In this document: positions 43,241 to 53,996 of the stretch, in pieces
How positions within the stretch are numbered: the stretch's first letter is position 1
How the letters are laid out: each line of letters starts with the position of its first letter
Assembly (NCBI GenBank): GCA_030272585.1
Contig: BSYQ01000004.1
Coordinates: 1,550,001-1,614,000 of the forward strand
Length of the DNA stretch: 64,000 nucleotides
Direction: 5' to 3'
Origin: Bryopsis sp. KO-2023
Taxonomy: Eukaryota > Chlorophyta > Ulvophyceae > Bryopsidales > Bryopsidaceae
Translations under genes and position numbers: made by a program
The notes under the pieces: generated by a model
The model's input: only the letters and a program-made list of their open reading frames with translations
Databases searched by the model: none
What the model was told of the DNA's origin: nothing

Positions 43241-46200
43241 ATGCTTACTTTCTCACTATGGGCACTCGTCTGTGTGTCGATGCACAGAGTTATGTGCCAA
43301 GTTCCGTTGGGTGGGTCGGCCGCGAGATGAATTTGGCGTTTTTCTCACCTCTCCTGATGATACTCGTACTGGATCTTTGACGCTGAGTCGCCTTTGCTTT
43401 GCAGGACACTCGCTTGGCCGTGATCGACAGGTGTCACCTCCACAGGTATAGATCGGCGAGCCACCAGACCGGAAAATGGAATGCCGTTCTTTGAGAGTGA
43501 TCTTCTTGAGTTCAGAATGTATCCACTCTGGAGTGCCAGAGTTCTGGAAAAAAAAAGATCAGGCCTCAGATGTTTTCAACTGTAACCAGATCTAGTCACT
43601 TCAGGGGAAAAAAAACATACCAAAACAAAAACAAATGGTGAAATAAATAAGAATAATATCGATATGCCATCACTCACTCCTCTTGGTTTCTGACTTGAGG
43701 GAAGATTCACCTATTTGTTGTTCTGTATGGCAATCAGGGTGATGGGGTTTCAATTGCTCCTTCGCTCCGGAAACTGCTACAACCTGCACGGCCGCTCGTT
43801 GTTGTGGGTACACGAGAAATGAGACGTTTCATTTGAATCACACAGTTGCTTCTGGGAGGGTTTTTTTACATCGCACAACTGTGTGGTGCATTTATTGACA
43901 GGCTGAGACTTAACACAGAGAAAGAGAAGAGAACAGTATTTTTTTCTAGGTCGTAAGATATCTTTTGCCCTGTTTCTCACCATGGTAGTGTTTTCTGCAA
44001 ACAATGGTGTACTGACTCCACAATGAATCTGCAGGGGGGGCAAGATGCTCCTAGAGGTCGGTTTCCTTATGCTTGCTCATTGAGATCGGCAGGCCCTAGA
44101 CTCCATCGTTGTGGAGGGACCTTGATTGCCCCCGAGTGGGTGCTGACAGCAGCTCATTGCTTGATCGGAGCAGACTCCCTGGAGACCACATTTCTTGTGT
44201 ATGTGGGTGCCCTCAACATTGATGATGACTCTGCAGAGGTACTCGAAACTTGTGCACATTCACAAAGAGATGTGGGGAAAAAGGGCTCTTGGTTTAGAAT
44301 GAGTCAGTGTGCATTGTATGCACCCTAAAAGCAGCAAGTGGGTGTAGTGCCTTTATACAGGCACTACAGCGTGTGGTTCATACATGTGTGAACATCAATC
44401 TGAGGACATGAATGTATTTGTAGGTCATATGGGCTGCGGAGGTTATCATTCATGAGAGCTACAGAGGAACCATCAAAGATGGATTTGATATTGCCCTTGT
44501 GCGCCTCAAAGAGCCCTCCACCAAAAAGCCAGTAATGCTGGCCCAAAGCAAGTACACCATTGGAGTGGGTCAATTTTTGGTTACCGCAGGGTGGGGTAGG
44601 ACCAGTGAGCGTGGCCGAATGCCAGAAATTCTTCAATTTGCAGACCAAGTGGAGTACGTCAGCAACAAAAATTGCAAGCTAGGATGGTCTTATCTCAAAC
44701 GCAATATGCTCTGTGCACACTCTGTCAAACAAGGAACTTGCAAGGGTAATAAATCAGTTGGAGTTGTAAAATTGCCTGAAATTGTGATACACCCCCCATT
44801 CTGGAGATGTGTGCGCCATAGTTTCTGTTGGAACACATTTTGAGCTTTGTGGATTGTTTTGAAATTTTCCAGGTGATTCTGGAGGTCCTTTGCTGATTTG
44901 TGACACCAAAGGGGGGGACAGCATCATTGATGGGAATCCAGACTTTGATCTGTTGGTTGGCATTGTATCTTTTGGGCCAGCAACTTGCGATTCGACAAAA
45001 GCCGATGTGTACACAAGAGTCAGCAGCTTCCGGAAATGGATTGATGAAAAAATAGGGAATGCTCCATCTCCAACCGCCACACCCTCAGAGAGCGTCCCCA
45101 TTTCACCTCCTGAAGCCACCATTTCGGAGAAGAGCACAGTTGCCCCCACTCCTGAATCCAAAACTCCTTCAGGGAGCCTAGTTGCCCCCAGTCCTGAAGC
45201 CATCACTCCTTCGAAAAGCATAACTGCCCCAACTCCTGAAGCCACCACTTCTTCGGTGAGCACAGTTATTTCAAGTTGTGCAATTGATATCTTTGGACAC
45301 CCCTTGATAGAGGCTTTGCTGGGGTGTCTTTTTCAAGCACCACTTTTGTTTCGTGTGGGGTAGTTTTCAAAAGATTGGATGAAATCCTTGAAAAAATATC
45401 ACCTGGGAAACTTAAAACAGCAGCCATTCTCATTTGCTGCTCAGCCACACTTGTCGATCGGCATATATTGTGTCTGCATTTGGCTGATTGAGCTTTGTTT
45501 CTTGCTGTTGTTGAGTGTAAGCAAGTGAAACGGTTTGAAAACTCCTTTTCTACAGAGTGCAAGCTTACAAGCTTAAGCGCAGTCCTCCCGCCAACATCAA
45601 AAACCAAAACAATCCCATGACTAATCCAGCACATTTCTATATCGGTCTGTCTTCCCGTCTTGATTAATTTCCAGGTTTCCAACACTCTGCTCTATTTTGT
45701 CCAAAACAGGATGCACTCGATGAACTCTATGAAGCCGCCAGTGCTGGGGACTCTGAAAAAGTGAAGGTAGACTTTTCAACCTTTGGTTTGTGCATATGCA
45801 TGGAAAAAAACTTGGTTCAGCACAAGAATATGGCAGACCAACCAGGTGTCCTGTTGATTGCAGGAGCTACTTCCAGAGAAGGGTTAGCAAAAATGGATAT
45901 GAAACTTGCGTTTGATACGCTTCTCTGCGTATTTTCTTGCCAAACGTATTACACGCTCTACTTAGGCAAATTATATTACGTAATTATAAACAAGAAATTA
46001 CCTACGACAAATGGTTTGATCCTCTTCGCACCCACCAGGTTGCCATCCAAAAAAACCCTCAGAAAACGATTTTTTCCTGAACAGACCCAGTGATGATTTC
46101 AGGCTTAAAGTTGAGGATGTTTCTGATTTGCATAACCGTATTTTTCCCGTATTAAAAAACTTTAAACTTATTATACTTATTAAAGAGGTGCTCTCAGAAG

Positions 46201-48498
46201 AAATCGTCTTCTGGAAATATGCGTGTTGGAACCCAGTCCGACTATGGCTTGAAGGGTTCACAAACTTCTCCCCCTGAGTCATCCCCAGCCATCGAGCCTG
46301 AGAGTCCAGCCGAGAATGTTGAAGATGCTGCCGAGGTAATTCTGGATCCTATGTTTTCGACGATATAGAAAATTATTTGGTTTGGTCAAAAAAGCAATTT
46401 GCCTGCAAATTGTTTTTCATGTAAAGTATTTGGCTGGAATAAATATAAATTCCCTGCCGTGAAACTCACCCAGTTGACACGGCTCCTGTCACCTATGTCA
46501 GACCCTGAACCCGATAAAGTTTTCTCTTGTGTTTTGGAACAGGGCATATGCCACGAGGATTGTGACAAACTCAATAGTGATCTCTACTTTGCCGCCGTCG
46601 CTGGGGAGGCCGACAAAGTCAAAGTACCTTTTCCAACGATTGCTTTTGTATTGAAGCCAAACTAAAAAATACTTGCTCCTTAAGAAGAATGTGTTAACCT
46701 GACCAGGTGTAGTGGTGCAGGAGCTTATTTCAAAGGGGGCAGATGTGTCATCTACACATGAAGGTTTTACTCCATTGCATGCTGCTGCTCAGGAGGGTCA
46801 TGTGGAAACTGTTGAAATACTAATTCAAGCAGGTGAACGGTTGCTTTATTTTAAAAAAGTCTCTCTTCAAGTGACTAAGTCATGATTTTACATCGCGTTA
46901 TGATTTATAAGGAAAACCAGATCGCTTATGGTCCTCATTCTCATTGTTGTCTTGGTCGAATGGGGGTTGAATCAAATCGTTATTCATTTCTTACAAAGAA
47001 GTGCTGACATGAATGAAACATGTACTTCTTAATATGAAATGTGTATATATTTTTTAAATATTTTTTGTAACACCACATTCTGATTGAAACCGGTGACTGT
47101 GACCCAGCTTTCATTTCCACTGCAAGTAGACTTTAAACTTCAGTGTATCTCGTCTATCTTTGAGAAACAAATCTAAAGTATCCAAAGAGTGTCAGTAGAC
47201 GAGAATTCACAACCAATAGAGTTATGTTTGGGCAGTAGCTCCTTGCAGGTGGTGGTGTCAGTATCTTTTCCCTGGATTAAGTTATCACAACGCTGCTGTT
47301 AGAGTGCCTTCTTGGATTGCTGCTGCAGGGGCAGACGTTGATGCACAAAATAATAGAGGCACAACTGCATTGTATTTTGCTGCACAACGTGGTTACTTGG
47401 ATGTTGCCAAAGCCCTGATCAAATCAGGTGATAACACAATCGATTTGGTTGCTTCTTTTTGCAGGGAAGTCTGAATGTATCCACACTCCACTATTGCAGC
47501 TTTGCTTGTCTTTGCTAGATGAAAAATAAAAATTGCAATGTTTTGAATCGACTGGCAACACCTCTGTGTAACCACATGTCCTTTCTTTTCCTTTCTTTTC
47601 TTGAAGAGGCAAATGCCAGTATTGCAATCTGTGAAGTGGTACTTTTTCTGTACCATTTCTCTATTTTTTTTACCCTTTTGGAAGGGTGGTTGGACCCAAT
47701 TCCAACTGTTGAAAGATTGGCTCTTTCCTTTTCATTTTCTTGGAAGTGTTATGACGTTTCCCAAACCAAGGTTGAAAAGCAATTCAGAAGAAAAAAAACA
47801 CTCCTTTTCTATTTGGGTCGAAAATAAATGCCACGCTGCAGTTCATGCGTTTGCAAATTCGGAGGCTCTTTGAAACTTGTGTTAAGTGTTGTGACGTATT
47901 AGTGCTTTTTTTAGGGGCAGCTGTGGATTTGAAAGTAGAAATTGGAGCCACCCCTTTGATCAATGCGGCACAAAATGGAAATGTTGAGCTGGTGATGTTT
48001 CTCCTGGAATCAGGTTGTTCAAATTGGGGAAAATTGCCCCATCTGTTGAAAGTTAATGCCAATTTAACGAGATCAGCACTCTCCTGGCATGATTTGTGTA
48101 AGGATATATTAATGGAACTGAGATATCTGATGTCTACAGGTGCCGACGTGAATGCTCGCAGTAGTATACACGTAACATCATTGCACTATGCTGCCTATGC
48201 TGGAAGCTCAGAGTTAATCCAATTGCTTTTGGACAATGGAGCTGAAATAGATGCCCAAAGCAAGTTTGGGGAAACCCCATTGCACTGGGCAGCAAAATAT
48301 GGGAGTGGCGAAGCCATTGAAGTTTTAAAAAATGCTGGTGCTGATTTGAGTATCGAAGATGAGAGTGGGGATACGATCGAAGATGTCATATGTCGGTGCT
48401 TGGATGTAACGGATAATGATGATGGATTTTTGGGCTGTAGGGAAGGAACATGCGGAGAAGGAGAGATAGAACGGCTCAAAGAAATTCTGAAAGGTTGA
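43241..48498 (+). CDS. Secreted S1 serine protease fused to ankyrin repeats, copy 3, extended
   Basis: Exons 43241-43310, 43405-43430, 44035-44238, 44424-44745, 44873-45255, 45710-45766, 46186-46335, 46543-46623, 46721-46832, 47329-47427, 47915-48013 and 48140-48498 give 653 residues with all phases closed. Signal peptide [19 protein letters not shown]; His73 (EWVLTAAHC), Asp122 (FDIALVRL), Ser210 (CKGDSGGP); Gly189/Asp226 pocket (ADVYTRV). A long Pro/Ser/Thr linker has near-repeats (VAPTPES, VAPSPEA, TAPTPEA), typical of O-glycosylated spacers. It then has two caps in series ([19 protein letters not shown] and [19 protein letters not shown]) separated by a 50-residue linker, five ankyrin repeats (for example [19 protein letters not shown]) and the Cys tail ([20 protein letters not shown]). 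The layout looks like the front of copy 2 joined to the back of copy 1. A broken ankyrin exon remains in the intron at about 45,864. The promoter carries a 4.9-kb insertion. Confidence 0.9.
45864..45900 (+). pseudogene. Broken ankyrin exon in an intron of copy 3
   Basis: Acceptor ttgattgcag followed by GAGCTACT, as in the ankyrin exon of copy 2 (34,168), but it reads ELLPEKG and a stop within eight codons. It marks the join between the two gene halves that make up copy 3. Confidence 0.7.
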
Positions 48499-48906
48499 TG
48501 TTGCACACGTGTGGAGGATTTTCTTTCAATAGTTTTTGTGTTTCGAGGAGGTGGAGAAGTAGCGCTCTTTTTTGGCAAGGTGCATTACACTTTTTACCAA
48601 ACGAATGAGATTTGATCCACCGACTGAGGGGCTCTGGTAAAGCATTTGAACATTTCCCAGATCGCACACAAGTGGCTTTGCCAATGTAAAACAGATGGAC
48701 TAGTGATGGCGATGTGAATGTTTGGTATTTCTGAGAGCAAAACGAAGAAAGATACAATAGACTGTGGTCAAGACGAGGTGGCGGTGCAAACTTCCCCCCA
48801 CCATCATTCGGATTTATCCGAGCACAACGTTCAAAAAAAAAGGTAGTTTCTGAAGAAAAGAACATCAAGTTACATTGAGGAAGCTCGGAAGAGAAACAGA
48901 AACAGT
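48499..48906. other. 3' flank of copy 3
   Basis: The first 200 bases match the 3' flank of copy 1 (TTTCGAGGAGGTGGAGAAG, ACCGACTGAGGGGCTCT). The rest is unique, up to the CACTA end at 48,907. Confidence 0.6.
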
Positions 48907-49011
48907 CACTATGGGAAAACCCGCTCTGTGCGGGGTTGGTCGAATCTCCGCCAAATATCGAAGAACGTCGAACTGACGAATTAAGACCCGAAATAGAACA
49001 GAAACGTATTA

Positions 49012-49053
49012 GGAACGGTTGGATGTACCTGGGTTCGACTCCCAGGCGTTCCA
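49012..49053 (+). ncRNA. tRNA minihelix-like sequence (acceptor plus T arm only)
   Basis: GGAACG pairs with CGTTCC over six bases. Between them lies a perfect T arm, CTGGG-TTCGACT-CCCAG, and only ten bases where the D and anticodon arms would be. A single unpaired A follows like a discriminator base. Transcription is unproven; it may be a decayed tRNA or tRNA-derived repeat end. Confidence 0.35.
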
Positions 49054-49952
49054 ATCCCCTTAAAACTGGGGTCGCGAAAAAGTCGTCAGCGACTGGAATT
49101 CGCGACCCCGCACAGATTCCTGTGCGGGGTTATAAATACCGCACAGGAGATAAACGCCGCACAGAGCCCTGTGCGGTGTGACCATAAAACGAGGCAATTT
49201 TCTTAAACAAAAACACACACACAAGTGCCCACAGTCCCCGAATCCCAAGCAACCCATCGGTTCATCCAAACCCACAAGGTTTAATAGCCCAAACACCATC
49301 CACACAATGTACCCCGCACAGAAGTCCACAACCCCCGCCCACACAGCCACATGCCCCGCACAAACACCGCGAAGAAAAAGAAGGAAGATCTTTTTACTCT
49401 TTCACTTGCTCTTTCGAGCAGTTTTCGGGGTTTTGGGGGAAATTCATTCAAAAAAACACGCACACAGTTGTGCCCACAGTCTCCGAATCCCAAGCAACTC
49501 ATCCGTTCATCGAAACCCGCAAGGTTTAATAACCCACAATATCATCAGAAAAAACTATAAGAGCACGCACGTTAGTCGGAATCAAAAAAGGCCGCAGAGG
49601 GCTGTGTGCGGCGTTCCGACTCCGCACGATACGCATTCATAACAATACCAAACAAGAAAACCTAGTCCCCGAAGCTCAAAAAAACCTTGACGTTCATCCA
49701 AATCGATCAACTTCGGCTAATCTTGACATGTCGAACCAAAAATTCCACACAAAAAAAAACAGGAAAACAACCACCACCGCACAGAAACCTCATCAACCAC
49801 GCACAAGAACCCATACACCTCGCACAGACCTACATTTTTCGGAACGAGCGACGTTTTGGGGACGGCGAACGTTCCTCTTCGGCCACAAAACAACAGCCTC
49901 GCACACACGCACACGCACCCCGCACACAGGCGCGTAAACCCCGCACCGCCGT

Positions 49953-52900
49953 TTACTTCTTGCGCGACGACCTGCGTTTTTTTGGGGAATCCTCCTTCGC
50001 CTTCTTGGACCTCCGCATTTTCTCAGCCTTTTCCAGAGCCTTCTGCCTGATGGACTTCTTCCCACTTTCGTACAACTGAGCCCTGTCCCTCTTTTTTTTG
50101 GGCGGTTCATCCTCCCCCGCACTTGACTCGTAGTCGGGTTCGAGGTCGACATCGTCATCGACGTCCTGTGCGGGGTCCATTGGATCTTGTGCGGGGCTGT
50201 CGTGATCGTCTTCAGCGCCGGATCCTGTGGGCGCATCCTCGGCAACTGGTGCTGGAAGACCGGAAAGCGCTGCCTGGGCGCTGTCAGAGAAAGGTCCTGA
50301 GGCAACGGAGGCACCGGAGGCACCGGAGGGACCAGAGGCACCGGTGTCATGACTTCCGGATGCCTCTCCTAAATCGCACACACTTGTTTTAGCCCCGCAC
50401 ACACACAGATGAACCCCGCACACCAGAATATCAACAAACAGGTTGTAAACACAGACAAGTTTGAACCCCGCACAAAAGTCCTTTGACCCCGCACAAAACA
50501 GGAAAATAAAATATATCAACAACCAATCAATCCCTCACCTGGAGCCAGTGGAGGCGGCTGCAGTCATACTATGGATCCGACACCGATATGTCGGCGTCCG
50601 ACTTTTCCGATAACCGATAAAAGTCGGCCTCAGAAAGCGCCGATGTTGTCGACGCCCGACTAAATTGGTCCGACATCGCCGATGTACCGATACAATCGGC
50701 CCGACTGTAATAGATCGGTCCGACTTTTCCGATAAGTAACGGCCGATCATCCAATTCTACCTTTGAAACCAGATCGGATCGGGATCGGGATCGGCGTTTT
50801 CCGATCAGATCGGGAATTTACCGATTTTATCGGATTTTCCGATCATCCACCGACCCCGATCCGATCATGATCGGAATGTCGGATGACGTACAAAGTCACC
50901 CCCACAAGGTCCCCAGAACCCAAGGGAACCGAGTGGGACTCGAACACCGTACCACACGATGTGGAGTCATCTACACTGAGCGCTAAGCCAAGTGGACCAC
51001 GATGATTTTGTGGCTGTTGCGATGATATACCTTAATCTGTTTGTAATTCTGTGAAATTAGGGTATATTATTGCAACAACCACAGAATCATCGTGGTCCAC
51101 TTGGCTTAGCGCTCAGTGTAGATGACTCCACACCGTGCGGTATGGTGTTCGAGTCCCACTCGGTTCCCTTGGGTTCTGGGGACCTTGCGGGGGTGACTTT
51201 GTACGTCATCCGACATTCCGATCATGATCGGATCGGGGTCGGTGGATGATCGGAAAATCCGATAAAATCGGTAAATTCCCAAATTCACCGACTTCGCGCC
51301 TTTCATGCCGATCATGATCGGACGACTCCGACTAACGCTCCGATCATAAAATCGTACCGACTTTTTGATCGGCCGATCCTGCCGATCACGGCCGCGAAGT
51401 CAGATCGGATCGGGGTCGGGATCGGGTGAGCCGACCTTTAATCGGGTCGGACGCCGATCCCGATTAGTCGGTCCGATCATGGCGCCGATCTCCGATGATC
51501 GGGCCGATAATGATCGGAAAAAAAAAATCGGAAAAAAGCCGACTTTTTTCGTATCACTTAGTAATAGACGTTAGTGAAAATCCGATCCCGATCCGACCCC
51601 GTTCAGACCTATTTATAGCAGGCCGATAATTGCCGACTGTATCCATAGTATGGCTGCAGTACACGGGGCACGGTTCGCTCCATCGGCTGCTTCCCACGGG
51701 CAATCTCCTCCGGGGTCTCCTCGGGTGGTGGTTGACGGACCTGCGCGCACACGAGAAATCAGTTAGCGCACGGGGTATCTTAAACCCCGCACAGAAGACC
51801 TTACACCCCGCACAGAGACCGAAACAACAACACTTAACCAAACACGCACAAAGACAATCGAGGCCCGCACAGACGAATTACTAAAAACCACGCACAGAAG
51901 TTACACAACCCCGCACAGAGGCGTTTGGGACACGCACACAAGTTGTTTCACTCACCACACTGTCTTGAAGCAGCGTTCCCGTCTCGTCGAACCTCCGCTT
52001 CATGGCCTTCACCTCGTCCACCCACGCTCCTTCTGTTGTGAACCACTCGTCGTTAGGGACGAGGGCGGAGCGCAGGTGGACGGTATCCGTGATCTTCTCT
52101 TCGCGGGTGGCATTTTCTGTCTCGATGGCGTCTATTCGCTTCTTGTGCGCCTTAATATTGCGCCTGCTGTCCTGTATCCTACAACCCCGCACAGAACCTA
52201 GTGAGCCCCGCACACACTTAAACAAACCCCGCACACAGACACCACCCCACAGACCCGCACACACTAAACCCCACCCCGCACAGAGCAGAAAAAGGGTACT
52301 TACCGGTCGACCACTCTTTGGGAAAGAGTGCGGTGCCCGATGTAGAATCCCATGCGACCCCCAACCACGCCCGATTGATTTTGGGCGTGGAAGAGGATCC
52401 TGAACAGCGTCATCCTCATGAGTTCGAGAAGGCGCGGGCGGGTGCTTGCCGAGACCACATTTCCTCCAACCTGCATACCACGCACAAACAACCGTTAGCC
52501 CCGCACACAGTACTACAAACCCCGCACAAACGCACATAACACCGCACACACACACACACCAACACCCCGCACACACGCAAACCCACCCCGCACAGAATGG
52601 ACATCGCTGGTTTTACTTACCGTTATCCCGTCAGGCATGTTTTGTCTCGAGGCGAGCATCCTAAGCGGGTTGCGGAGCGTCGGAACGATCTCCTGTGGCC
52701 AGTACTGATTGATTAGCTGTTAGACAAACACACACCAGGAAAAAAGTTAATTAACGAACTGGAACCCCGCACGAAGGGCGTGGAGCCCCGCACAGACGTT
52801 TTTCAGCAAAACAATGAAGGAAGGGGTGCAAAGAATATTGTGCACCGCACCAAACCATCTAGACCCCGCACAGGGCTTCACTCACCTTATTTAGCCACCC

Positions 52901-53766
52901 AAACTCTTTTTCGTTTGGGTAGTGGCGCCTGGTTTTCCCGTCCTTCACCCGCTTCTCGATGAGCCTCCCGTCGAGTGTGCCCGTGATGCTCTCTGCCATG
53001 GTATTCTTCACCGAGGGCAACTGAGGAGGCATGGGAGTCGCCATAGCGACGAGCATCTCCTTCGCCGCCTCGACCACAGCCTGTACACCGCACAAAGGCG
53101 TTACCACCCCGCACCGCAATGTTGAAACCCCGCACAGATACACAAAGATCAGAAAACACCCAACAGTGTTGGGCCAACACCGCACAGAAGCACAACAGCA
53201 CCGCAGACGACAACATCCACCCCGCACACACTCACCATATCGATGGGCTCTATCACTGCATAGCCAATGGATTCCACCACATGCAGGTAGCTCTCCATAT
53301 TTTGGACGGTGGAGGCGAGGGCATCATCGATGACGTTGAATATGGGCTTGTTTATCGTCTTTGTCGACCAGAAGTGTATTTTTCTGCCAGCGAAAGTCTG
53401 AACAAAAAGACAACATAGAATTTAGAGACAACCCCGCACACGGTCCCTGTGGCCCCGCACAAATCGAGACGGAATTCCCTGTACCCCCGCACAACAATTC
53501 GTAAAGCCCGCACGAATATATGGACACCCCGCACAAAAACCCTGTACCCCGCACAGTGTAAAACGTTTTACCCCACAGATCACAAGTTGTCAAACCGAGC
53601 CGCCTTTGCGAATAACAGTCGTCTTCGTGGAACCAGATTTTTTCCTCACCGCCATAAGAGCCGACGCCGTAAAAGGCCTCAGTTCGCCGTACTCCTCGAG
53701 GATCTCGCGCTCCCTCCCCTCGTTGTCGCCAGTCATTTTGTTAAGCACTTCCTCAAGTGCTCCGAT
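49953..53766 (-). CDS. Second gene of the CACTA element, disrupted by an insertion
   Basis: Exons 53766-53596, 53397-53236, 53080-52886, 52716-52621, 52470-52304, 52178-51956, 51740-51653 continuing at 50556-50539 beyond the insertion, and 50368-49953; phases agree throughout. A first exon further upstream is probable but not resolved. The protein has segments such as FAGRKIHFWSTKTINKPIF, EIVPTLRNPLRMLASRQNMP and RPRLLELMRMTLFRILFHAQ. It then has a charged coiled coil (NIKAHKKRIDAIETENATRE), an acidic Ser/Ala/Gly stretch and a strongly basic tail (KKKRDRAQ, KKRRSSRKK) like a nuclear localisation signal. I do not recognise the family; by position it corresponds to the DNA-binding accessory protein of CACTA elements. 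The 1,088-base foldback element interrupts the seventh exon. All introns carry the TGTGCGGGG motif. Confidence 0.65.
50565..51652. mobile_element. hAT-like foldback element, 1,088 bp
   Basis: The ends CATACTATGGAT and their inverted complement are flanked by the 8-base target duplication GCTGCAGT (50,557-50,564 and 51,653-51,660), the hAT signature length. The outer zones are saturated with CCGATC / GATCGG and TCCGACTTTTCCGAT units. The core is a large palindrome. It has no coding capacity, so it is non-autonomous. It lies in an exon of the minus-strand CACTA gene; joining the flanks restores a continuous exon. Confidence 0.85.
50812..51282. repeat. Palindrome with a tRNA-like module in each arm
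   Basis: Two arms of about 220 bases face each other across about 25-30 bases (near 51,031-51,058). Each arm holds a tRNA-derived unit: A box TGGCTTAGCGCTCAG and B box GTGTTCGAGTCCC about 45 bases apart, reading outward to CACTCGGTTCCCTTGGG. Arm identity is high but not complete (CACATCGTGTGG against CACACCGTGCGG), so the palindrome is not brand new. Confidence 0.85.
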
Positions 53767-53996
53767 CTCGTTAAGGGTAAGCACAAAAAAGAAAACAATC
53801 ATTTTTGCAAAACGATAGAAAGGTAGGCCGCACACACCGAGTTCACCAGGGTTCTCGAGCTCGATTGCCCCGCATGAAGCGCCAGGGGTGGGTTACATTA
53901 TTTATAAACTAATTAGTGTGACTTGCGTAATGTGGGCTGCTTTAGTTTCTGTCCCATTCCGTCTCACTTGTTGTTTCCTTGCCGTTAGCGTTAAAG

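Noticed and set aside
48703-48720. ACTAGTGATGG near 48,713 as a CACTA right end
   Set aside because: No matching left end or 3-base duplication; the sequence is only a divergent part of the flank shared with copy 1.
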